Of a stretch of DNA of 64,000 nucleotides, positions 45,486 through 53,838 are shown in pieces. Every line of letters starts with the position of its first letter. Position 1 is the first letter of the stretch. The stretch lies in NCBI RefSeq assembly GCF_900114995.1, contig NZ_FOUX01000003.1, positions 1 to 64,000 of the forward strand, read 5' to 3'. The translations under genes and the position numbers were made by a program. This DNA comes from Chitinophaga sp. YR627 (GTDB taxonomy: Bacteria > Bacteroidota > Bacteroidia > Chitinophagales > Chitinophagaceae). The notes beneath the pieces were generated by a model, which saw nothing but the letters and a program-made list of their open reading frames with translations, did not search any database and was not told where the DNA came from.

Positions 45486-46640
45486 ATGTCTGAACAGCTG
45501 AAATTTAAGGGAACGGCATTATTTAACGGGCGGCAGTTATTGCCCGGGAGTATGGTACTGGTATTGACAGACGGTGGAATCGTACAAGACATAGTACACG
45601 AGAGCGAAGCAGGGGAGGGCGTCAGGGAACTCAACGGCATTCTGAGCCCGGGTTTTGTGAATACCCACTGCCACCTGGAATTATCCCATATGGGGGGAAT
45701 CATCCCGGAAGGAACCGGTTTACCGGCCTTTCTGACCAGCGTAATGGAGAAAAGAGGGCAGCAGGATACCTCCGCCCAGGCATCGGCCATGGAAAAGGCA
45801 GCTGCCGCCATGTGGGAAAGCGGCGTCTCTGCCGTTGGCGATATCTGTAATGGCACTGCCTCGCTGGAACTGAAGAAAGACAGCCCTGTATATTATCATT
45901 CCTTTATAGAAAGTATGGGGTTTGTACCCGGTTTTGCGCAGCAACGCTATGACTATAGCCTGGGGATACTGGAGCAGTTTAAGGCCATCAATGGTCCAAA
46001 GCATTCCTGTTCCATCGTCCCGCATGCCCCTTATTCTGTGAGCGAGACACTGTTTTCCCTGCTTTCGGCTACGCCGGATAATACGCCTGTCAGCATTCAT
46101 AATCAGGAATGTGAGGCAGAAAACACCCTGTATCAGGATAAGTCGGGGGCTTTCCTGGACTTCTATCAGCACTTTAATATGGATGCTTCCGCATTCAGGG
46201 CCAGTGGCACCAATAGTTTACCGGCATGGCTGCCCTGGTTTAAACACCTGCCGGTCATCCTGGTACATAATACCTATACCACTGAAAAAGACATCGCTTT
46301 TACCAGGGAACAGGCCCCCAATGCCTACTGGTGTCTCTGTCCGCAGGCAAATCTATATATAGAAAAACGGATGCCTGACGTCCCTCTCCTGCGTAGTCAG
46401 GGTTGTACGATCACTCTTGGTACTGATAGTCTGGCGTCCAATCACCAGCTATCCATCTGGCAGGAAATCCAAACCATCCGTAAGTATTACTCAAACATTG
46501 CGCTGGAGGAAATATTACAGTGGGCCACCCTGAACGGAGCAATGGCACTGGGCATTGCCGGGAAATATGGCAGCTTTGAGAAAGGCCGGCAGCCGGGCGT
46601 GATACTAATAGATGAACAGGAAAGTCGCAGGATTCTATAA
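45486..46640 (+). CDS. Amidohydrolase family deaminase, possibly aminodeoxyfutalosine deaminase
   Basis: A 384-residue metal-dependent hydrolase of the amidohydrolase superfamily. The N-terminal metal pair is His61/His63 (NTHCHLELSH), further ligands are HAPYSVS, HNQECEAEN and HNTYT, and the final aspartate is in GTDSLASNH. This pattern is that of the chlorohydrolase/deaminase branch acting on purine-like rings. In Bacteroidota, relatives include the futalosine-pathway deaminase for menaquinone synthesis, but no mqn gene is nearby, so that is only a possibility. mscS follows 33 bases downstream. Confidence 0.8.
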   Translation: MSEQLKFKGTALFNGRQLLPGSMVLVLTDGGIVQDIVHESEAGEGVRELNGILSPGFVNTHCHLELSHMGGIIPEGTGLPAFLTSVMEKRGQQDTSAQASAMEKAAAAMWESGVSAVGDICNGTASLELKKDSPVYYHSFIESMGFVPGFAQQRYDYSLGILEQFKAINGPKHSCSIVPHAPYSVSETLFSLLSATPDNTPVSIHNQECEAENTLYQDKSGAFLDFYQHFNMDASAFRASGTNSLPAWLPWFKHLPVILVHNTYTTEKDIAFTREQAPNAYWCLCPQANLYIEKRMPDVPLLRSQGCTITLGTDSLASNHQLSIWQEIQTIRKYYSNIALEEILQWATLNGAMALGIAGKYGSFEKGRQPGVILIDEQESRRIL

Positions 46641-46673
46641 TTTCGCGGCATTAGAAGAATGCAAACGTAAACT

Positions 46674-47765
46674 ATGAACAGTCTCTTAGACCAGGTAATA
46701 CTTGGCAACCCTATCCAGAATTATTTTATACTGGCAATTATATTGCTGTTTGTGTCCATGATCAAACGCTACCTCTCCAGAGGAGTAGCCACCCTGCTAT
46801 ACCGTGAGGTAAGACGCTGGGCCCCTGAGATCGGGCAACATGAATTTTCTCATCTGCTGCTGGTACCGCTGGAATATTTCCTCCTGCTGATCACCTTCAT
46901 GCTGACGATAGATCACCTGAATTTCCCACCTGAACTGGATGTAACCGTATATAACGGTTACACTGTGAAGATGGTGCTGCATACTCTCATGGAGCTGGCG
47001 CTGACCATATCCATCATATGGATCATCCTGCGTGTGATTGACTTCGTATCACTCATGATCAGCAAAAGCGCCGATCTTTCCCATGACATCACTGACAATC
47101 AGTTCATCGTATTCTTCCGGGATTTCTTCAAAGCGATCGTATTCATCTTTGGCGCTATCGCCTTTATACGCATCCTCTTCGGAGCGGTATTAGTGAACAA
47201 GATCATCGCTGGTCTTGGCATCGGTGCGGCTGCCCTTGCACTCGCTGCGAAAGAAAGTATTGAAAACCTGATCTGTTCCTTTATCATCTTCTTTGATAAG
47301 CCTTTCCGGGTGGGAGATGCCGTAAAAGTGGATTCCTTCCAGGGTAACGTGGAAAAAATCGGCTTACGCAGTACGCGTATCCGCACACTGGAAAAGACCT
47401 ATGTGACGGTACCTAATAAGAAAATGGTGGATAGTGTACTGGATAACCTTTCACTGCGTACGCACCAGCGTGCCGCTATGCGCCTGGAGATAGCAGGTGA
47501 TACACCGGCTGACAGCATCATGGAGGTATTGAATGATATCAGACAGCTGCTGATTTCAAACGAGCGGGTACAGGAAGGATTCGTACTGAACCTGAATGAG
47601 TTTACGAAAGATACCTATGTTATTCAGCTGATCTATCTGACACAGGTGATTGAAGGTGTACCATATAACGGACTGCGAAACGAGATCAACCTGGCGATCA
47701 TTGCCATTATGGAGAGAAGAAATGTGAAGCTGAGCAGCACGAAAGTGGAGATACACGAGAAATAA
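46674..47765 (+). CDS. MscS-type mechanosensitive channel
   Basis: A 363-residue membrane protein with about four to five helices. The pore-lining TM3 is Gly/Ala-rich (KIIAGLGIGAAALALAAKESIENL), directly followed by the beta domain (FRVGDAVKVDSFQGNVEKIGLRSTRIR, in parts) and the alpha/beta C-terminal domain. It releases solutes at hypo-osmotic shock. It starts 33 bases after the amidohydrolase gene and ends at a long hairpin shared with the convergent operon. Confidence 0.92.
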   Translation: MNSLLDQVILGNPIQNYFILAIILLFVSMIKRYLSRGVATLLYREVRRWAPEIGQHEFSHLLLVPLEYFLLLITFMLTIDHLNFPPELDVTVYNGYTVKMVLHTLMELALTISIIWIILRVIDFVSLMISKSADLSHDITDNQFIVFFRDFFKAIVFIFGAIAFIRILFGAVLVNKIIAGLGIGAAALALAAKESIENLICSFIIFFDKPFRVGDAVKVDSFQGNVEKIGLRSTRIRTLEKTYVTVPNKKMVDSVLDNLSLRTHQRAAMRLEIAGDTPADSIMEVLNDIRQLLISNERVQEGFVLNLNEFTKDTYVIQLIYLTQVIEGVPYNGLRNEINLAIIAIMERRNVKLSSTKVEIHEK

Positions 47766-47786
47766 ACAAGCTTTATAAAATACAGG

Positions 47787-47876
47787 AATCCCCGGTTTAA
47801 CTATACTTATCTTTCATTGATCTATCGTTCAAAAACGTAGCACTAACGAAGGATAAGTATTGTCTAACCGGGGATT
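47787..47876. repeat. Long inverted repeat between convergent genes
   Basis: Two 41-base arms (47787-47827, 47836-47876) with an 8-base loop match at 30 positions. The outer 29 bases match at 24, starting with the perfect block AATCCCCGGTT. T tracts are weak. It probably ends transcription from both the mscS side and the thioredoxin-like operon. Confidence 0.6.
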
Positions 47877-47897
47877 TACTATTAAGAATTTGTATGA

Positions 47898-48416
47898 TCA
47901 GTCTTTATCTTTTCTGTTAGCTTTCAGCAGTATTCTTGCGATATCGCTTTCCAGAGATTCTCCCACTTCACCATTCAGGCGGCCGATCTCTTTACCTTCA
48001 CGCAGCACGATAAAAGTAGGCAGTTTCTTTACTTTATAGTCCTGTGGTGTGCTGGTCTGCATTTTTTCATCAGCGCCATAGGTTTGCACCTGTTCATCAG
48101 GACTGCCACCCAGGATCATGATCTTATATAACTGAGGCAGCAGCTGGCGGCTCTGGTCTTCCCAGGTACCAACAACCGCTACTATATTGAATTTACCGCG
48201 ATTGTCCTTAATGTAGTTCAGCATGTTATCATTTGGCTGATAACCATTTACACCGGTATAAAACCAGGCAAATGCGCTGTCATTCATCAGGGTCTGCATG
48301 TCTATTTTACCTTTTAATACCTTTTTACCGTTGGATGCTCTGCTTGCTGTGGTTTGTGCAAATGTCAATGTTGACAGTAACAGACTGCCAACCAGTAATA
48401 ATGATTTCAATCGCAT
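47898..48416 (-). CDS. Secreted thioredoxin-fold protein without active-site cysteines
   Basis: A 172-residue protein with a signal peptide (ending TFAQ). The fold is suggested by VAVVGTWEDQSRQLLPQLYKI (80-100, overlapping strand and helix) and the cis-proline segment KLPTFIVL (Pro133). At the place of W-C-x-x-C it reads W-E-D-Q-S (85-89), and the mature protein has no cysteine, so it cannot do thiol exchange. It starts 9 bases after the MerR gene. A binding or chaperone role is possible. Confidence 0.7.
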   Translation of the reverse strand: MRLKSLLLVGSLLLSTLTFAQTTASRASNGKKVLKGKIDMQTLMNDSAFAWFYTGVNGYQPNDNMLNYIKDNRGKFNIVAVVGTWEDQSRQLLPQLYKIMILGGSPDEQVQTYGADEKMQTSTPQDYKVKKLPTFIVLREGKEIGRLNGEVGESLESDIARILLKANRKDKD

Positions 48417-48425
48417 AATGTATTT

Positions 48426-49055
48426 TTATAATTGTTCCTTCAGTTCGGTCAGAAAACCTCTTACCTTTAGCAAAGCTTGTACCATTTCGAAACTGCGGGC
48501 TGCCAGTTTACGGTCTTCTTTCAATTTTTGTTTAGCACCTTCGATAGTATACTTCCGTTCTCTTAGTAAATGATAGATAAGTTTCAGGTGCTGAATGTCT
48601 TCCTGGCGGAATAAACGGTCGCCTTTACGGTTCTTTTTAGGCTGTAATATATCAAACTCATTCTCCCAGTAGCGGATCAATGAGGTATTTACGCGAAACA
48701 TGGTGGCCACTTCACTGATTGAGTAATATTGCTTATCCAGGGGAATAGCATCTAATGCTCTCATCAGGTCCGGGTCATCTGCCACTTCTTTCAATGATTT
48801 CCTGCCACGTTTTTTCTGTGGAGGCTGTGTAGCCGTAACAGACGTTCCTTTGCCAATAAATGGCACGGGTGGCAAATTGTCTGATGGCATCTGTACCTGT
48901 ATCTTCACGGGAATCTCCACCTCCGGCAAGGGTCTTGACGGCGGTGGCGGCGCGGGGGCCGGCTTTATGACAACGACGGGTTCCTGTACCTGTTCTGGCA
49001 CTTGCACTTGCGGCTTTGGATCTGGTGAAGAAAAAAGGTCCAGTTGTTGCATCAT
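48426..49055 (-). CDS. MerR-type regulator with proline-rich N-terminal extension
   Basis: A 209-residue protein. Residues 1-85 are Pro/Val/Gln-rich and probably disordered, and KKRGRK (81-86) is a basic patch. The MerR winged helix spans about 110-180 (YSISEVATMFRVNTSLIRYWE, LFRQEDIQHLKLIYHLL), followed by a short helical tail (no effector domain). Most MerR proteins have the DNA-binding domain at the very N-terminus, so the extension is unusual. It lies between an M23 peptidase and the thioredoxin-fold gene in one operon. Confidence 0.85.
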   Translation of the reverse strand: MMQQLDLFSSPDPKPQVQVPEQVQEPVVVIKPAPAPPPPSRPLPEVEIPVKIQVQMPSDNLPPVPFIGKGTSVTATQPPQKKRGRKSLKEVADDPDLMRALDAIPLDKQYYSISEVATMFRVNTSLIRYWENEFDILQPKKNRKGDRLFRQEDIQHLKLIYHLLRERKYTIEGAKQKLKEDRKLAARSFEMVQALLKVRGFLTELKEQL

Positions 49056-49103
49056 GGTACCAAATTACAAAATTCTCCCCTTTGAGAGTTCAGCATTAAC
49101 AAG

Positions 49104-50075
49104 TTAGTCGAATGACTGGTTGCCTGAGCGGGCAATCTTCAGCATACGGTCAAACTCTTCGGGAGACAGGTCATTAAAGAAGAAGTATACCGGGTCAACT
49201 TTCTCTCCATTCTTCACTACCTCGTAGTGGCAGTGAGGACCTGTCGATTTACCTGTACTACCTACCCAGCCGACCACATCACCACGCTTTACAGTCATTC
49301 CTGTGCTCACTTTCATCTTCAGCATGTGGCCATACAGGGTCTTATAACCATAGCCATGGTTGATCGTAACGTGGTTACCATAACCAACGTCACTGAGGCT
49401 GGCATCTTCTACCACACCGTCGCCTGTCGCATAGATAGGCGTACCTGCCGGAGCGGCAAAGTCAAGTCCGGAGTGATATTTTACCGTTTTGTAAATAGGG
49501 TCGATACGATAACCAAACCCGGAAGCAATACGTTTAAGGTCTTTGTTGGCCACCGGCTGAATAGCAGGGATGGAGGCCAGCATTTTCTGTTTATTTTTTA
49601 CCAGGTCATCGATCTTTTCGTAAGATTTAGCCTGAATAGAAATACGGTGTAACAATTCCTGAAGCAAAGCGCCTGTGCTGGCGATGATCTCGCTGCTGGA
49701 GAAAGACTGCAACTGGGTCAGCTCTTCTTCCTTCTCGGCACTGCCTGCACGGGTACTATCCGGGATAGGAGAGGCCTCGAAAATAACCCGGTAGATCTCG
49801 TTGTCACGGTGCTCCAGTTCTCCCAGCTGAGATTTTACCTCGTTCATACGGTCTTCCATCGCCTCATACTTTTCATTCATTACCTCCAGCTCACGGCGTA
49901 ACCGTTTCTCCTTTGGAGAATCCAGTACACGGTAGGATACAGACAGAAAGATGAACCCTGTTACAATGGCAGCAGAAACAAATCCCAGTATCCTCAACAG
50001 TTTCACCCGCAGGGACACTACGAGTTTCTCATATTTGAGCGTTTGTGTATTATAAAAGTATTTAACCTTCTTCAT
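49104..50075 (-). CDS. M23 family (LytM) metallopeptidase, membrane anchored
   Basis: A 323-residue envelope protein with one membrane helix (about 32-48), a coiled coil (about 55-110: RRELEVMNEKYEAMEDRMNEV, in part) and a C-terminal LytM domain with intact zinc ligands: HSGLDFAAP (His and Asp), GHM and HCHYEV. It may cleave peptidoglycan cross-bridges or activate amidases during growth. Similar proteins in Bacteroidota are often encoded beside alaS, as here (divergent). It is the first gene of the operon with merR and the thioredoxin-fold gene. Confidence 0.9.
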   Translation of the reverse strand: MKKVKYFYNTQTLKYEKLVVSLRVKLLRILGFVSAAIVTGFIFLSVSYRVLDSPKEKRLRRELEVMNEKYEAMEDRMNEVKSQLGELEHRDNEIYRVIFEASPIPDSTRAGSAEKEEELTQLQSFSSSEIIASTGALLQELLHRISIQAKSYEKIDDLVKNKQKMLASIPAIQPVANKDLKRIASGFGYRIDPIYKTVKYHSGLDFAAPAGTPIYATGDGVVEDASLSDVGYGNHVTINHGYGYKTLYGHMLKMKVSTGMTVKRGDVVGWVGSTGKSTGPHCHYEVVKNGEKVDPVYFFFNDLSPEEFDRMLKIARSGNQSFD

Positions 50076-50358
50076 GTACCGGCCTTAAGCATTTAAGCAG
50101 AACCTACATTCCCAATGGAAGTCCTTCGATTACTTTTAATAGGGTTATACAGATATGGATGAGAGGGGATATAGACTTTTTCAATATTTTTGCACTCCTT
50201 TCCGGAAATACGGCAAGGTGTGCAAACCTAAGGGAATTAGACTAAAGGGCAATCTTTTGAATGTCAATTTTCTAAATACCGTTAGTTGGCTTAAAATACA
50301 AATTAAAGCCATTTAGGTGACACAAAATTAATATACATACCAATTATTTCAAATACTT
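50076..50358. promoter_or_regulatory. Divergent intergenic region of the M23 peptidase gene and alaS
   Basis: There is no gene in these 283 bases. TATTTTTG (50185-50192) matches TAnnTTTG and points towards alaS, giving a leader of about 160 bases. A T-box or other riboswitch was looked for in the leader and not recognised. Confidence 0.4.
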
Positions 50359-52974
50359 ATGACAGCTCCCGAGATTCGTCAGCAATTCCTGGACTTTTTT
50401 GCGTCCAAAGGCCACCATATCGTGCCTTCTGCTCCTATTGTAGTAAAAAACGACCCTACCCTGTTGTTCACCAACGCGGGTATGAACCAGTTTAAGGACT
50501 ACTTTCTGGGCAACAGGGCGCCGGCCTGGAAACGGGTGGCGGATACCCAGAAATGTCTGCGCGTAAGCGGTAAACACAATGACCTGGAGGAAGTAGGGAT
50601 CGACACCTACCACCATACCATGTTCGAAATGCTCGGTAACTGGAGCTTCGGCGATTACTTCAAAAAAGAAGCAATTGACTGGAGCTGGGAACTACTTACA
50701 GAAGTATATAAGCTGCCTAAAGACCGTCTTTATGTGACTGTTTTTGAAGGAGATGCCAAGGAAAATCTGGAAAAAGACCAGGAAGCGTTTGAATTCTGGA
50801 AAAAACATGTTCCGGAAGACCGCATCCTTATGGGCAACAAGAAGGATAACTTCTGGGAAATGGGGGATACAGGTCCCTGTGGCCCTTGTTCTGAGATTCA
50901 CGTAGACTGCCGTCCGGATAGCGAAAGAGCACTGGTAGACGGTAAGACCCTCGTCAATGCAGACGATCCGCAGGTGATCGAGATCTGGAACAACGTATTC
51001 ATGCAGTTCAACCGCCTGAAAGACCGTAGCCTGGAATCACTCCCCGCTAAACACGTGGATACCGGTATGGGCTTCGAACGTCTGGTAAGGGTGATACAGG
51101 GTAAAACCTCCAACTACGATACAGATGTTTTCTCCGGCACAATCGAACACACTGAAAAACTGACCGGACTTAAATATGGCTGTACCGACAGCAAACCCGA
51201 TGTGGCTTTCCGCGTAATTGCCGACCATATCCGTGCGATCTCCTTCGCAATAGCGGATGGTCAGCTGCCATCCAACACAGGCGCCGGTTATGTGATCCGT
51301 CGTATCCTGCGTCGTGCAGTAAGGTATTATTTCTCCTTCCTGAACTGGAAGAAGCCTCTGCTGCAGGACCTGGTACCTGTACTGGCACAACAGTTCGCCA
51401 ATGTATTCCCAGAACTGCTGCAACAGGTTGATTTCGTACAGAAAGTAGTATTCGAAGAAGAAAACAACTTCCTCCGTACCCTGGATAGCGGTATCCGCAG
51501 AATTGAAGACTTTATGGGCGCTGCCAAAGAGAAATCTGTGGACGGTAAAACAGCCTTCGAATTATATGATACTTACGGCTTCCCATACGATCTGACCAGC
51601 CTTATTGCGTCTGAAAACAACTTCAACGTAGATGAGAAAGGTTTTGAAGCTGCTATGAAAGAACAGAAAGACCGTTCCCGTGCAGCAACTGAACTGGATA
51701 TGGGCGACTGGACCGTACTGAACGAAAATGCAGAATCAGTATTCGTAGGATATGAGCTGTCTGAAACAGAAACTTCCGTATCGAAATACCGTAAGATCAA
51801 GGCAAAAGGTAAAGAACAGTACCAGCTGGTATTGTCACAGACGCCTTTCTACGCAGAAAGCGGTGGCCAGGTAGGAGATACCGGTACCCTGACCTTCGGC
51901 GCAGAAACCGTTCAGGTAACCGATACCAAAAAGGAAAATAACCTGATCGTTCACTTTGTAGATAAACTGCCTGCTAATATTACCACAGCAGCCAAAGCAG
52001 TGATCAATAAAAACAACAGGCTCAGCACCACCATGAACCACTCCGCTACGCACCTCCTGCACGCAGCACTGCGCCAGGTACTGGGTACACACGTAGCACA
52101 GAAAGGTTCCCTGGTGAATCCTGAATACCTTCGTTTTGACTTCTCTCACTTTGCGAAAGTAACAGACGAGGAACTGGCACAGATTGAAGAGATCGTGAAT
52201 GAAAAGATCCGTGCTAACATCCCGGTAGTCATTAAAGAACTGCCAAAGGACGAAGCCCTGAAACTGGGTGCAATGGCGCTCTTTGGTGAGAAATATGGTG
52301 ATGTGGTACGTGTAGTGGTAATGGATCCGGGTTATTCCGTAGAGCTGTGTGGTGGTACACACGTAGGTTCTACCGGCGAACTGGGTATCTTCAAATTCAC
52401 TTCCGAAGGAGCAGTAGCAGCAGGTGTACGTCGTATTGAAGCCGTTACCGGCAGCAATGCACTGGCATTTGTCAATGCACAACTGCAACAACTGAAAGAC
52501 ATCAAAACAGCCTTCAAGAATCCAAAAGATATCGTGGCTGTTGTAGACAACCTGATCAACGATAAAGCTGCCCTGGAAAAACGTGTGGAAGCGCTGGAAC
52601 TGGAAAAAGTTCGTCAGCTGTCTACCGGTCTGCAGGCAGAAGTTGAAAACGTCCACGGTATCAACTTCCTCGGTAAGATCGTGGATGTAAGTAATGCAGA
52701 AGCACTGAAACAACTGTGCTTCACACTGAAAACACAGATCGATAACCACGTATTCATACTGGCAGCAAATATCGGCGGTAAAGCGAACGTAGCACTGATG
52801 ATCTCTGACAATCTGGTTGCCGAAAAAGGACTGGAAGCACCGAAGATCATTAAGGAAAAGATCGCGCCTATTATCAAAGGTGGCGGCGGTGGACAGAAGT
52901 CTTTCGCAACTGCCGGCGGACAGGAAGCTGGTCAGCTGGATCAGGTGATCACACAGGTGAAAGCAATGCTGTAA
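50359..52974 (+). CDS. alaS: Alanyl-tRNA synthetase
   Basis: An 871-residue class II synthetase that charges and proofreads tRNA-Ala. The N-terminal catalytic domain starts TAPEIRQQFLDFFASKGHH and contains KCLRVSGKHNDLEEVG. The editing domain has the zinc motif HSATHLLHAAL with C-x3-H in CGGTHV. The C-Ala domain ends with the glycine-rich GGGGGQKSFATAGG. Full length, no defects. It is monocistronic with a strong terminator. Confidence 0.98.
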   Translation: MTAPEIRQQFLDFFASKGHHIVPSAPIVVKNDPTLLFTNAGMNQFKDYFLGNRAPAWKRVADTQKCLRVSGKHNDLEEVGIDTYHHTMFEMLGNWSFGDYFKKEAIDWSWELLTEVYKLPKDRLYVTVFEGDAKENLEKDQEAFEFWKKHVPEDRILMGNKKDNFWEMGDTGPCGPCSEIHVDCRPDSERALVDGKTLVNADDPQVIEIWNNVFMQFNRLKDRSLESLPAKHVDTGMGFERLVRVIQGKTSNYDTDVFSGTIEHTEKLTGLKYGCTDSKPDVAFRVIADHIRAISFAIADGQLPSNTGAGYVIRRILRRAVRYYFSFLNWKKPLLQDLVPVLAQQFANVFPELLQQVDFVQKVVFEEENNFLRTLDSGIRRIEDFMGAAKEKSVDGKTAFELYDTYGFPYDLTSLIASENNFNVDEKGFEAAMKEQKDRSRAATELDMGDWTVLNENAESVFVGYELSETETSVSKYRKIKAKGKEQYQLVLSQTPFYAESGGQVGDTGTLTFGAETVQVTDTKKENNLIVHFVDKLPANITTAAKAVINKNNRLSTTMNHSATHLLHAALRQVLGTHVAQKGSLVNPEYLRFDFSHFAKVTDEELAQIEEIVNEKIRANIPVVIKELPKDEALKLGAMALFGEKYGDVVRVVVMDPGYSVELCGGTHVGSTGELGIFKFTSEGAVAAGVRRIEAVTGSNALAFVNAQLQQLKDIKTAFKNPKDIVAVVDNLINDKAALEKRVEALELEKVRQLSTGLQAEVENVHGINFLGKIVDVSNAEALKQLCFTLKTQIDNHVFILAANIGGKANVALMISDNLVAEKGLEAPKIIKEKIAPIIKGGGGGQKSFATAGGQEAGQLDQVITQVKAML

Positions 52975-52992
52975 TTAGTTATTAAGGATATA

Positions 52993-53030
52993 AAAAGGGT
53001 CTGTTTACTGTATAGTGAACAGACCCTTTT
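52993..53030. terminator. Intrinsic terminator of alaS
   Basis: A 17-bp stem with one mismatch (AAAAGGGTCTGTT..., 52993-53009 with 53014-53030) ends in TTTT. It lies between the convergent alaS and the Cys-motif membrane protein gene and can work in both directions. Confidence 0.85.
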
Positions 53031-53041
53031 AGTTTATACTG

Positions 53042-53611
53042 TTATCTTTTTTTCCGCAGGAAGCTAAACCATTTTCTTTTCTGTTTTTGCGGAAGCAATA
53101 CTGGTCCCCGGATCACCGTGATCCGTCCCATACTCCCCGTTACAAACCTATGACGGGTAGGTGCATATGCGATCACTTCAAAATCTTTACTCATCGCAGG
53201 ACATCCGGCTAACAAGTCTTCGGTTGTATCTACCGGTTGGCAAGGCGGTGTAAATGTTGTATCCATATGTATGGCAGAAACCGGAGCCTTTATTTTTGTA
53301 TCACGCCCCTCAACACTTCCAATTCCCACAGTCATTGCTGCACTCAATAAAAGAGCAGGCGCCAATGAGTGGTCGGGGAGCCTTTCTGTCACTAACTCTC
53401 TGTTCAGTTGATCCTCTCTGTAATGCCCACACAGGCCTCCGTTCGACTGGCTTATAATATGCACGATCTCCTGATCTGACATACCAGAAAAATCAACTAC
53501 ATTTTTATTGCAATGCTGACAAAAGCGCCCATCTGACGATGGCGTCATCTGATTCCAGGATTGTGTACAAGGGGTGGGCACATCTATCCTGAGGGATGTG
53601 ATCTTATTCAT
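53042..53611 (-). CDS. Cys-motif membrane protein of unknown function
   Basis: A 189-residue protein. The N-terminal ~65 residues carry PCTQSWNQMTPSSDGRFCQHC and NKNVVDFSGMSDQEI, then CGHY: Cys15, Cys31, Cys34 and Cys61 could form a zinc site. The same module precedes other domains in several Bacteroidota membrane proteins as far as I recall. A hydrophobic helix follows (about 83-99), then a polar region and a basic C-terminus (KRKWFSFLRKKR). No enzyme family is apparent. It is convergent with alaS. Confidence 0.65.
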   Translation of the reverse strand: MNKITSLRIDVPTPCTQSWNQMTPSSDGRFCQHCNKNVVDFSGMSDQEIVHIISQSNGGLCGHYREDQLNRELVTERLPDHSLAPALLLSAAMTVGIGSVEGRDTKIKAPVSAIHMDTTFTPPCQPVDTTEDLLAGCPAMSKDFEVIAYAPTRHRFVTGSMGRITVIRGPVLLPQKQKRKWFSFLRKKR

Positions 53612-53769
53612 TGGGGTTGGTTTATACCCAATTTACTTTATTCTGCTGAAAGAAAATCATGAAGCCTGCAGACGGTTCTTCTTCATGGGGAGGTACGGGT
53701 TTTTCCAAAAGTAATGTTAATTCCAGGCCCATGCATAACATCACACCCGTGTTCGTCTATTTTAACTTT

Positions 53770-53797
53770 TTGTTTATATATCGCCCCCCTAAATTTG
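53770..53797 (+). promoter_or_regulatory. Candidate promoter of the PDZ protein gene
   Basis: TTG (53770-53772) and TAAATTTG (53790-53797, full -7 match) are 17 bases apart, slightly shorter than the usual 19-21. The ATG is 41 bases further on. Confidence 0.5.
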
Positions 53798-53838
53798 TCA
53801 CTGTTAATACCACACTTACAATTAAAAAGGAACATATT

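Noticed and set aside
51835-52749. 304-codon minus-strand open frame
   Set aside because: It is opposite alaS across its editing and C-Ala regions; the frame is open only because of alaS codon usage.
53659-53838. 60-codon N-terminal extension of the PDZ protein
   Set aside because: It would precede an evident signal peptide and span the -7 box at 53790-53797; the ATG at 53839 is the natural start.
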